Of a stretch of DNA of 5,043 nucleotides, positions 1 to 5,043 are shown in pieces. A program made the position numbers and the translations under genes. The notes under the pieces were generated by a model. That model was not told the origin of the DNA, made no database searches, and worked only from the letters and a program-made list of their open reading frames with translations. The stretch comes from JBLHLB01 sp047618505 (GTDB taxonomy: Bacteria > Planctomycetota > UBA1135 > GCA-002686595). The stretch is from positions 1-5,043 of the forward strand of contig JBLHLB010000316.1 of NCBI GenBank assembly GCA_047618505.1, in the 5' to 3' direction. Positions within the stretch are counted from its first letter, which is position 1. Every line of letters begins with the position of its first letter.

Positions 1-2
1 CG

Positions 3-1709
3 GTCCCCGCTCCGGACAACGAAGACAACGAGTACATCGTCGAAGTGGCGATGCAATGGACCGACACCTACCAGGAGTCGATCTTCACCTTCGTCAACAA
101 CATCAACACCCACGGCGGTGGTACACACCTCGCGGGCTTCCGTTCCGCGTTGACGCGCACCCTCAACAGTTACATCCGGCAGCAAAAGCTGTTGAAGGAG
201 ACCGCCACAGCACCCGGTGGCGATGACTTCCGTGAAGGTCTAACTGCAATTGTCTCGCTCGCCGTTCCCGAGCCGCAGTTTGAAGGCCAAACCAAGGACA
301 AACTCGGCAACCGCGAGGTCCAAGGCATCGTGGAATCCGTGGTGAACGATTGCCTCGGAACCTACCTCGAAGAGAACCCGGCCATCGCCAAGGGTGTCGT
401 CAACAAGGCCATCAACGCGCAGCAGGCGCGCGAGGCTGCACGCAAGGCACGCGACCTGGTGCGACGTAAGTCAGCCCTCGCCAGCGGCGCCATGCCCGGC
501 AAGTTGGCCGACTGTCAAAGCAAGGACTTCGAGGAGTCCGAGATCTTCCTTGTTGAGGGTGATTCGGCCGGTGGCTCGGCAAAGGAGGGACGTAACCGTC
601 GCTTCCAAGCCATCCTTCCGCTGAAGGGTAAGATCCTGAATGTTGAGAAAGCGCGCCTGGACAAGATGCTCGGGCACTCCGAGATCCAGATCATCATCTC
701 CGCCCTAGGTTGCGGCATAGCCGAGGAATTCGACCTCACGAAGCTGCGCTACGGCAAGACGATCATCATGACGGACGCCGATGTGGATGGTTCACACATC
801 CGCACGCTGCTCCTGACCTTCTTCTTCCGCCACATGCGGCCCTTGATCGAATATGGGCGGCTCTTCATCGCTCAGCCTCCGCTCTACAAAGTGAAGGTCG
901 GCAAGGAAGAGTCTTATCTCTCGTCGGAGGGCGAGCTGCGCCAAATTCTCGTGGAAAACGGTCTCGGTAGCATCACGATTCGCGAAGGTGAAGCGGTAGC
1001 CGGCCGCGCACCCCGCGAGTGGGCACAGGACGAGTTGCGTCCCCTGGCGGACGACTTGCGCAAACTGGAAGATATGGCGGAGAGCATGCTTCCGGTTTGG
1101 ACACGCGTGAAGCCGACGGAGATCCTGAACTCCTGGAACGGTGATCCTTTGCCGGAGAAGTGGGCCTTCGCGAACGGTCAGGATCACTTCTTTCAAACGA
1201 ACGAAGAGCTGCACAACTTCCTTGAGTTACAGAGGGGTTTGCTCAAAGGCGACGACGAGGAACTCAAGATTCACAACGGGCCGGACAGCGAAGTCGCCCG
1301 CGATGACGCAGACGTGTTGACGGCCCAGGTCACGCGACGCAGCGAGTTGGTTGAAGTGCTCGAAGACCTCGAAACCAAAGGCCTCACCTTCCGTGGTGGC
1401 GGCACCTGGGAAGTCCAGGCCGGCAAGAGCACCAAGATCGTCGAGGGCATCATGAGCCTGGCCAAGGAAGTTCGCCAAAGCGCCCAGGGCGAAGTGGATG
1501 TCCAGCGCTACAAAGGTCTGGGCGAAATGAACCCTGATCAGCTCTGGGAATCCACGATGGATCCCTCCCTGCGCCGCATGTATCAGGTGAAGCTCGAGGA
1601 CGAATTCCGCGCCGATGAGATCTTCACGATTCTCATGAGCACCGGAGTTGAAGCGCGTCGCGAGTACATCGAGCGCCACGCCCTAGAAGCAACCAACCTC
1701 GACGTCTAG
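3..1709 (+). CDS. gyrB: DNA gyrase subunit B, 5'-truncated by the window edge
   Basis: This is the C-terminal ~568 residues of GyrB, the ATPase subunit of the type II topoisomerase that introduces negative supercoils with GyrA. The frame is open to the first bases of the window, so the true start and most of the ATP-binding GHKL domain lie upstream. The GTG at 45 lies inside a conserved strand (VEVAMQW) and is not a start. Visible in order: transducer-domain segment GGTHLAGFRSALTRTLN near 114-165; the QTK loop (QTKDKL, from 288), whose lysine contacts ATP phosphate in the family; LPGKLADC-type linker; Toprim motif EGDSAGGS (555-578); LPLKGKILNVEKAR; Toprim metal motif DADVDGSH (from 774); IAQPPLYKVK; then about 200 residues of insertion before QRYKGLGEMNP (from 1503); and the terminal REYIERHALEATNLDV. 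All catalytic motifs appear intact. The LPLKGKILNV and QRYKGLGEMNP signatures and the insertion favour GyrB over ParE. No gyrA follows; the next genes converge on it. Confidence 0.97.
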   Translation, partial: VPAPDNEDNEYIVEVAMQWTDTYQESIFTFVNNINTHGGGTHLAGFRSALTRTLNSYIRQQKLLKETATAPGGDDFREGLTAIVSLAVPEPQFEGQTKDKLGNREVQGIVESVVNDCLGTYLEENPAIAKGVVNKAINAQQAREAARKARDLVRRKSALASGAMPGKLADCQSKDFEESEIFLVEGDSAGGSAKEGRNRRFQAILPLKGKILNVEKARLDKMLGHSEIQIIISALGCGIAEEFDLTKLRYGKTIIMTDADVDGSHIRTLLLTFFFRHMRPLIEYGRLFIAQPPLYKVKVGKEESYLSSEGELRQILVENGLGSITIREGEAVAGRAPREWAQDELRPLADDLRKLEDMAESMLPVWTRVKPTEILNSWNGDPLPEKWAFANGQDHFFQTNEELHNFLELQRGLLKGDDEELKIHNGPDSEVARDDADVLTAQVTRRSELVEVLEDLETKGLTFRGGGTWEVQAGKSTKIVEGIMSLAKEVRQSAQGEVDVQRYKGLGEMNPDQLWESTMDPSLRRMYQVKLEDEFRADEIFTILMSTGVEARREYIERHALEATNLDV

Positions 1710-1913
1710 TCGGCCGTTGAAGAACAGCGGCTGCCCGCGCGGCTCTCCCGTCGGCCCAAAGAATCGCCTGGATGTGTTGCAGGAACCGTCCGTGTAGGTC
1801 CTGCTGCGTGGGGAACCCGTCGTCTTCCCAGGCGACCCCGGGAGTCCAATCGGGAAGCTGCTGTCTTTCAACGGACTGCTAGCGGCCCCGACTTAGGCAA
1901 TCCCTAACCCGTG
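1710..1913. other. Convergent intergenic region, no gene supported
   Basis: This 204 bp gap separates the 3' ends of gyrB (plus) and the MshEN-domain gene (minus). I see no tRNA-like or other RNA gene signature. It contains three possible secondary structures: the hairpin at 1711-1733, a CTTCCC/GGGAAG inverted pair at 1824-1829 and 1852-1857 with a GC-rich loop, and an inverted repeat at 1889-1929 that runs into the end of the neighbouring gene. A 62-codon minus-strand frame with a TTG start spans much of the gap and the gyrB end. It is Pro/Gly/Ser/Arg-rich, resembles no family I know, and is not annotated. Confidence 0.6.
1711..1733 (+). terminator. Hairpin directly after the gyrB stop, possible terminator
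   Basis: One base after the gyrB stop codon the plus strand can form a 9-pair stem: CGGCCGTTG pairs with CAGCGGCTG (two G-U wobbles) around the loop AAGAA. It sits where an intrinsic terminator or 3'-end-stabilising hairpin would be. It is not followed by a T tract (CCCGCGCGGC follows), so it is not a canonical Rho-independent terminator. The stem is read directly from sequence; the role is inferred from position. Confidence 0.35.
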
Positions 1914-1929
1914 CTACTCGCCTAGGTCG
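1889..1929. repeat. Inverted repeat spanning the 3' end of the MshEN-domain gene
   Basis: CGACTTAGG (1889-1897) and CCTAGGTCG (1921-1929) form a 9-pair stem around a 23-base loop. In plus-strand RNA (read-through from gyrB) the single irregular pair is a U-G wobble. In minus-strand RNA it is a C-A mismatch, so the structure is better in the gyrB direction. The right arm lies inside the minus-strand coding sequence and the loop includes its TAG stop (1914-1916). It may be a shared 3'-end structure between convergent genes. There is no T tract. A chance inverted repeat cannot be excluded. Confidence 0.3.
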
Positions 1930-2486
1930 TGCTGTACGGCCTCGTCGCCTGCATCAAAAATGTTCGTCCACTCCTCGTCCTGGGAGGTCAGGGGCGGGAG
2001 ACCGTCTTCCTGGGTCTTCTCAGGGGCCGTGGGCATCGCAGGCGCGATGATATGCTCATCAAGCCACTCGCGATTGGTCAGGACCGTTCCTACGACCGGT
2101 AAAATCTTGTGGGTCTTCTCGTTCCGAAGCGCATCGAGGATCTCTTTAGAGACGAGCCCCGGCATAGCCACGGTCATCAGTTTCCCGTACCGATCGAGGG
2201 GCACCAGGGAATAGTGGCGTAGGAAGTCCGGGTCTATTTCTTCTGCCAGACCCTCCCTGGGCGGGTAGATCTTCACGGTCAAGAAGGGCAGATTGAAGAT
2301 CTCGCAGACGACCTTGGATAGTTCCCAGTCAGCAACAAAACCCTCCATAACCAGGAGGTTCGGTAGCAGCGCCCCGGTCGTTTGGCATTGATGCAAAACG
2401 TGATTGAGAACTTCGCGGTCAACGAGTCCACGCTCTACCAGAGCTTCGGCGAATCTGCCGAAATCCAGTTTTTGCGACGTCTTCAC
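1914..2486 (-). CDS. Stand-alone MshEN / GspE N-terminal-domain protein (190 aa)
   Basis: The protein matches by eye the N-terminal domain of GspE/PilB/MshE assembly ATPases (T2SSE_N/MshEN), which in those motors links the ATPase to the secretion or pilus platform and in some members binds c-di-GMP. Residues 11-34 (RFAEALVERGLVDREVLNHV...) follow the first 24-residue helix-turn-helix motif. Residues 41-64 follow a second copy, then NLPFLTV. Residues 85-147 (DPDFLRHYSLVPLDRYGKLMTVAM, then ILPVVGT, WLDEHI) match the second subdomain. There is no Walker A/B ATPase domain: the gene stops after an acidic tail (residues 151-190). Key c-di-GMP motif positions are degenerate: R11 is kept, its following LG is FA, and the second motif has leucine and proline where R and G are expected. 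The start is GTG; an in-frame TGA four codons upstream rules out longer versions, and no Shine-Dalgarno is visible. It lies 189 bp downstream of the Tat gene. Family call fairly sure; function unknown. Confidence 0.8.
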   Translation of the reverse strand: MKTSQKLDFGRFAEALVERGLVDREVLNHVLHQCQTTGALLPNLLVMEGFVADWELSKVVCEIFNLPFLTVKIYPPREGLAEEIDPDFLRHYSLVPLDRYGKLMTVAMPGLVSKEILDALRNEKTHKILPVVGTVLTNREWLDEHIIAPAMPTAPEKTQEDGLPPLTSQDEEWTNIFDAGDEAVQHDLGE

Positions 2487-2617
2487 GTGGGGGAGTCAGT
2501 GGTGTCAGGGACGGTTCGGAGGGGGCAAAGGCCCAGTTGGGCTCCTATCGGCTTGGTCTGCCGGAAACTGCATTGATTTATTTATCCCAGGAGCGGGAAG
2601 ACCAACAGCTACGCCCA

Positions 2618-2642
2618 CCGGGGGTGACACTACTCCCCCTGG
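2618..2642 (-). other. GC-rich stem-loop between the Tat and MshEN genes
   Basis: GGGGG (2620-2624) faces CCCCC (2635-2639) across a 10-base loop. Flanking CC (2618-2619) and GG (2641-2642) can extend the stem past one bulged T. It lies in the 3' region of the Tat gene and upstream of the MshEN-domain gene. There is no T tract on either strand. It may stabilise the tat mRNA end or structure the leader of the next gene; the sequence does not say which. Confidence 0.3.
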
Positions 2643-2650
2643 ATAACCCA

Positions 2651-2671
2651 CAAAGAGGGCCCCAGGGCCCC
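2651..2671 (-). terminator. Possible weak terminator after the Tat gene, made of a tandem 8-base repeat
   Basis: Starting 5 bases past the TGA stop of the Tat gene, the minus strand can fold GGGCC-CTGG-GGCCC, an all-GC stem with a four-base loop, followed by TCTTTG. On the plus strand the same stretch is a perfect tandem repeat, AGGGCCCC twice (2656-2671). The T-rich run is short and interrupted, so termination would be partial at best. Transcription could continue into the MshEN-domain gene. Confidence 0.35.
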
Positions 2672-2675
2672 AGAA

Positions 2676-3074
2676 TCAGTCCTTTTCGGACGCTTCCCCA
2701 TCCCCTTCGGGCCCAGGGTCCTCAACCTCTTCCTCCATATCCACAGATGGAACCACGGACGCTTCCACGGCTTCCTCGTCACTGCGATCCCAGGCGGCAA
2801 TCTTTGCTTGACCCTGGTCCAGGGGAGTCGAGGGGGCAGTGGACAGGCCTGCGCGCGCCTGGCGATCCGCCTCTCGCAGCTCGAAATCAATCCTCTGAAT
2901 CTCCCGGTCAATCCCAGTCTCACGCCTCAGATCCTCGAGGCTACGGCGGAAGCGACGGACGTAATGGAAGACTCGGGCAGCGACCTCCGGCAGACGTCCG
3001 CCGAATATAAGGACCGCCAAGACTCCGACGACGAGGAACTCACCGATGCTTAGGTTGTAGATGAAGCCGAGCAC
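2676..3074 (-). CDS. tatA/B: Sec-independent protein translocase subunit, TatA/TatB family (132 aa)
   Basis: This is a small inner-membrane protein of the twin-arginine translocase, which moves folded proteins across the cytoplasmic membrane with TatC. Visible parts: a short N-terminus with a polar residue before the membrane helix (E12, aligning with E8 of E. coli TatB and Q8 of TatA); one transmembrane helix at about 13-24; the hinge FGGRLPE (24-30); a basic amphipathic helix to about residue 50 (HYVRRFRRSLEDLRRE); a further charged helix to about 75; and an acidic tail with 16 Asp/Glu in residues 96-132. The extended charged helices lean towards TatB, but TatA and TatB are hard to separate by sequence, and no TatC or second copy is in the window. 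The start is GTG, fixed by an in-frame TAG four codons upstream and by the need for the N-terminus before E12. No Shine-Dalgarno is visible. It lies 73 bp downstream of the lptD-like gene. Confidence 0.88.
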   Translation of the reverse strand: MLGFIYNLSIGEFLVVGVLAVLIFGGRLPEVAARVFHYVRRFRRSLEDLRRETGIDREIQRIDFELREADRQARAGLSTAPSTPLDQGQAKIAAWDRSDEEAVEASVVPSVDMEEEVEDPGPEGDGEASEKD

Positions 3075-3147
3075 GAGGAAAGTCTAATCGGCTCAGACCT
3101 GAGTAGCAGATCCGATGTGGCGCATCCTCATGAGATCGCGGCTGGAA
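3075..3147 (-). other. Intergenic spacer between lptD-like and Tat genes
   Basis: This 73 bp spacer lies between two same-strand genes. It contains a tight inverted pair CTCAG/CTGAG (3092-3103) with a two-base gap, too small to call a terminator. No T tract, clear promoter or Shine-Dalgarno is visible on the minus strand. The bases just before the Tat GTG read ACTTTCCTC. The spacing is compatible with co-transcription. Confidence 0.4.
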
Positions 3148-5043
3148 TCAGAATCCGATGGTGCCGACATTGGAGGACCGGAAGCCGAAGCGAGGGCGGA
3201 AGCTGACGCTGACAGAAGAGCCTTCGCCTTCGCGCACCTGGAATTCCAGTTCGAAGACCAGATCGGTTCCGTAGCGCCGCAGGATCAGCTCCGTATCCAG
3301 CCCGTTGCCGCGCAGAAGCGAGAACACCTGACGCCCCTCGAACTCCCACTTCTCCGTCCAGCGATACTGGCTGGAAAGGACCGCGGCCTCATAGATCCGA
3401 TCGTCCAGGGTGTTCCGCCCGAGGCGGTGCCCAACTTCAAATGCTAGATCCTCGGTGGCTCGAACCCCCATCGCGGTGAGTCCGTAGCGGGTCGAGCCAT
3501 CCTGCAGGTCATAGCGACCGTCATGCCAAAGCTGAATCGGTGCGCCAAAGGGCTCCACATCCAACCGAGCAAATACTGCCAGGGGTTGCCAACCGGGTCG
3601 CACGCCCGTGGGGACATCGCGCTGGTGTCTGGCACGTACCTCAAAGTCAAAGAGAGGCGACCCCTCGCGGACGCCTAGGCGCCCGCGCACACCAAGGTCG
3701 AGCCCGTCTCCGCCCTCGGGTAACTCGGTGGCGTCAAAGGGGATGAGGTCCCCAGCTTCTTCCTCTGCAAGGGAATTGCTCACCTCCAGGAAGGGGGCCA
3801 GTTGATGCATAGACCCATTGGAATTCAATCGCCAGATCTGTGTCGCCAGGCGTAGTCCAACCCTGGCCAGGAAGCGCGTCGGGGAGCTCTCCTGGTCAAC
3901 ACCTTCGTTCCAGGCACGGAAGCGGCCATCTACGAAAGGCGTCGCGCGTACACCCAAGATGCCGGTGTCTAGGGGCACTTCCAATCGTTGACGTGCATCG
4001 ACACGTAGTATCTCGCGGTCTCCGAAACCATCGGCGAACTCGTCCGAGGCATCCAGGAGTGGAGTGTCCGCGAGGGGGCTTTGCCCCAGGATTTCGCCAG
4101 ATCGGCGCCGTAGGAAGGCCGTCTGAAGTGATCCGTCCCAAAGAACCTGCTGCGGGCCGATGTCAAAGACTGGCCGCTGCCCAAGGTGTGCGCCGAGGGA
4201 GGGCAACTCCTCGATCGTTGAGCGGAAGGAATCGAGGCGCGCCTTAGCGGTGGCCTGGTAGTACGTTTCGCCGCGCGCCTTGCGCCATTGCACGTAGGAT
4301 TCGTCGCGCTCGTAGTGCTCGAACTCGTTCTCCCAAAACTCAGATTGCACACCTGCATCGCTCTGGTAGGAAGGCTCGATATCCAACCACTCGCCACGGT
4401 CCATTTCAAAGCGACTGTGGGCACGGAACCAGCTGCGCAGATTACCGCGGTCCTCCTGCGGAACCTGGATGTAGCCCTCGTCTTGGCTGTCATCTAAAAC
4501 TACCCCGAAGACCGTGTCGACTTTGTACTTCTCCGCAGCTTCAACGTCGACGCCAATATCAAAGAGCCCTCCACGCCCGGAGAGGTAGGACGCATGCAGC
4601 GAGAAGTTCGCATCGTAGGGATCTTCCTCTTCACCGCCGAGGGCGTCATGGAGCGTGTTGCCGAGGGTTTCTGGTAACGGTCGGCTGAAGCCAAGCGTCA
4701 GGACTGTTCCCAGGCGCGCAGAACTAGCCAAGCGGGCAGTGGGCCAAACGGGTTGAAACTCCTGATCGGCGTTGAAGGCCAGCGGCGGCAGGGGAAAACT
4801 CCACCCGTTTTGCCCAAAACGGATGCGGTTCTGACTGAGGAAGACCTGGTACTCCTTACCGTCCGTTTCCGGGTCAGGGACGATGCGCAGGTCACCCGTT
4901 TCTACAACAAGACTGGGCTTGGCGAAGGGGCTTGTTGTGACCGTGGCAGCATTGGCCAACAACACGCCGTTGTCCGACTGGGTAATCAAGTCTGCCCGCA
5001 CGACAAGGCGCTCGAAGTCTTGACCGAGATCCTCTCCAAAGAG
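3148..5043 (-). CDS. lptD: LPS-assembly outer-membrane protein LptD-like, 5' end outside the window
   Basis: The frame is open to the window edge, giving 631 visible residues. The GTG at 5001 is internal: 14 more in-frame residues (LFGEDLGQDFERLV) precede it and continue the domain. LptD forms the outer-membrane barrel that, with lipoprotein LptE, inserts LPS. Numbering from the window edge, residues ~1-70 look like the end of the LptA/OstA-like periplasmic beta-jellyroll (LVVRADLITQ, then NAATVTTSPFAKPSLVVETG at ~31-50, the position of TTC..P.. in many LptD proteins). SFPLPPLAFN (~82-91) matches the segment leading into the barrel. Alternating hydrophobic strands with many Arg/Glu/Tyr follow, including EFWENEFEHYERDESYVQWR (~235-254) and ELPSLGAHLGQRP (~279-291), typical of the LptD barrel. 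It ends in phenylalanine, as outer-membrane barrels usually do. No cysteine occurs in the visible part, so the E. coli-type disulfides are absent here. An OstA-family paralogue is possible. It is the first gene of the visible minus-strand block. Confidence 0.85.
   Translation of the reverse strand, partial: LFGEDLGQDFERLVVRADLITQSDNGVLLANAATVTTSPFAKPSLVVETGDLRIVPDPETDGKEYQVFLSQNRIRFGQNGWSFPLPPLAFNADQEFQPVWPTARLASSARLGTVLTLGFSRPLPETLGNTLHDALGGEEEDPYDANFSLHASYLSGRGGLFDIGVDVEAAEKYKVDTVFGVVLDDSQDEGYIQVPQEDRGNLRSWFRAHSRFEMDRGEWLDIEPSYQSDAGVQSEFWENEFEHYERDESYVQWRKARGETYYQATAKARLDSFRSTIEELPSLGAHLGQRPVFDIGPQQVLWDGSLQTAFLRRRSGEILGQSPLADTPLLDASDEFADGFGDREILRVDARQRLEVPLDTGILGVRATPFVDGRFRAWNEGVDQESSPTRFLARVGLRLATQIWRLNSNGSMHQLAPFLEVSNSLAEEEAGDLIPFDATELPEGGDGLDLGVRGRLGVREGSPLFDFEVRARHQRDVPTGVRPGWQPLAVFARLDVEPFGAPIQLWHDGRYDLQDGSTRYGLTAMGVRATEDLAFEVGHRLGRNTLDDRIYEAAVLSSQYRWTEKWEFEGRQVFSLLRGNGLDTELILRRYGTDLVFELEFQVREGEGSSVSVSFRPRFGFRSSNVGTIGF

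Noticed and set aside
45..47. GTG as the gyrB start and GTG at 5001 as the lptD start
   Set aside because: Both lie inside frames that stay open to the window edge and within conserved sequence, so both genes are truncated by the window rather than starting here.
792..1679. Long minus-strand open frames (140 and 150 codons) opposite gyrB
   Set aside because: They lie antisense to strongly conserved GyrB sequence, match no family I recognise, and are expected as codon-bias shadows in GC-rich genes.
1824..1857. CTTCCC/GGGAAG inverted pair as a terminator
   Set aside because: The arms are only six bases with a 22-base loop and no T tract, too weak to call.
1683..1871. 62-codon minus-strand frame in the convergent gap
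   Set aside because: TTG start, low-complexity Gly/Pro/Ser/Arg composition, overlaps the gyrB 3' end, and no family resemblance or ribosome site.
2537..3010. 157-codon plus-strand frame opposite the Tat gene
   Set aside because: It is Pro/Gln/Arg-rich, overlaps the convincing TatA/B gene antisense, and has no recognisable domain.
3115..3447. 110-codon plus-strand frame at the lptD 3' end
   Set aside because: It is antisense to the last barrel strands, begins in the spacer and shows no domain.
3840..4493. Plus- and minus-strand alternative frames inside the lptD-like gene
   Set aside because: Compositions are Arg/Pro/Ser-rich shadows, while the long minus frame gives coherent beta-barrel sequence across the same bases.
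1..5043. CRISPR, tRNA, insertion sequence or prophage content
   Set aside because: No spaced repeats, tRNA T-loop signature, transposase or integrase sequence, or flanking terminal repeats were seen on either strand.

Overview
The window looks like chromosomal DNA from a diderm (LPS-type) Gram-negative bacterium with fairly GC-rich genes. It holds four protein-coding genes. Two are cut by the window edges. The gyrase B fragment has a long insertion in the same place as the E. coli one. Together with the LptD-like barrel, the Tat subunit and the lack of clear Shine-Dalgarno sequences, this fits a Planctomycetota/PVC-like or related lineage. That placement is a low-confidence inference from sequence style, not a phylogenetic result.

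Layout: (1) Bases 3-1709, plus strand, encode the C-terminal two thirds of DNA gyrase subunit B: the end of the ATPase/transducer part, the Toprim domain with its metal and catalytic motifs, a ~200-residue insertion and the C-terminal tail. (2) Bases 1710-1913 are a convergent intergenic gap with hairpin-forming sequences but no gene I can support. (3) Bases 1914-5043 are a minus-strand block, read right to left as lptD-like (outer-membrane LPS translocon, 5' end outside the window), then a TatA/TatB-family subunit, then a small stand-alone protein made of the N-terminal domain of type II secretion/type IV pilus ATPases (MshEN/GspE-N), with no ATPase domain attached.

The three minus-strand genes share an envelope/export theme: outer-membrane assembly, the inner-membrane Tat translocase, and a domain normally found on secretion/pilus motors. 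The 73 bp lptD-tat gap would allow co-transcription. The 189 bp tat-MshEN gap contains hairpins and an AT-rich patch that could be a terminator and/or a separate promoter. gyrB converges on this block and is functionally unrelated.

I found no RNA genes, mobile elements, CRISPR arrays or clear new biological system. The items most worth a second look are the stand-alone MshEN protein with degenerate nucleotide-binding motifs, the apparently cysteine-free LptD barrel, and the two GTG starts without a visible ribosome binding site, each pinned by an in-frame stop four codons upstream.
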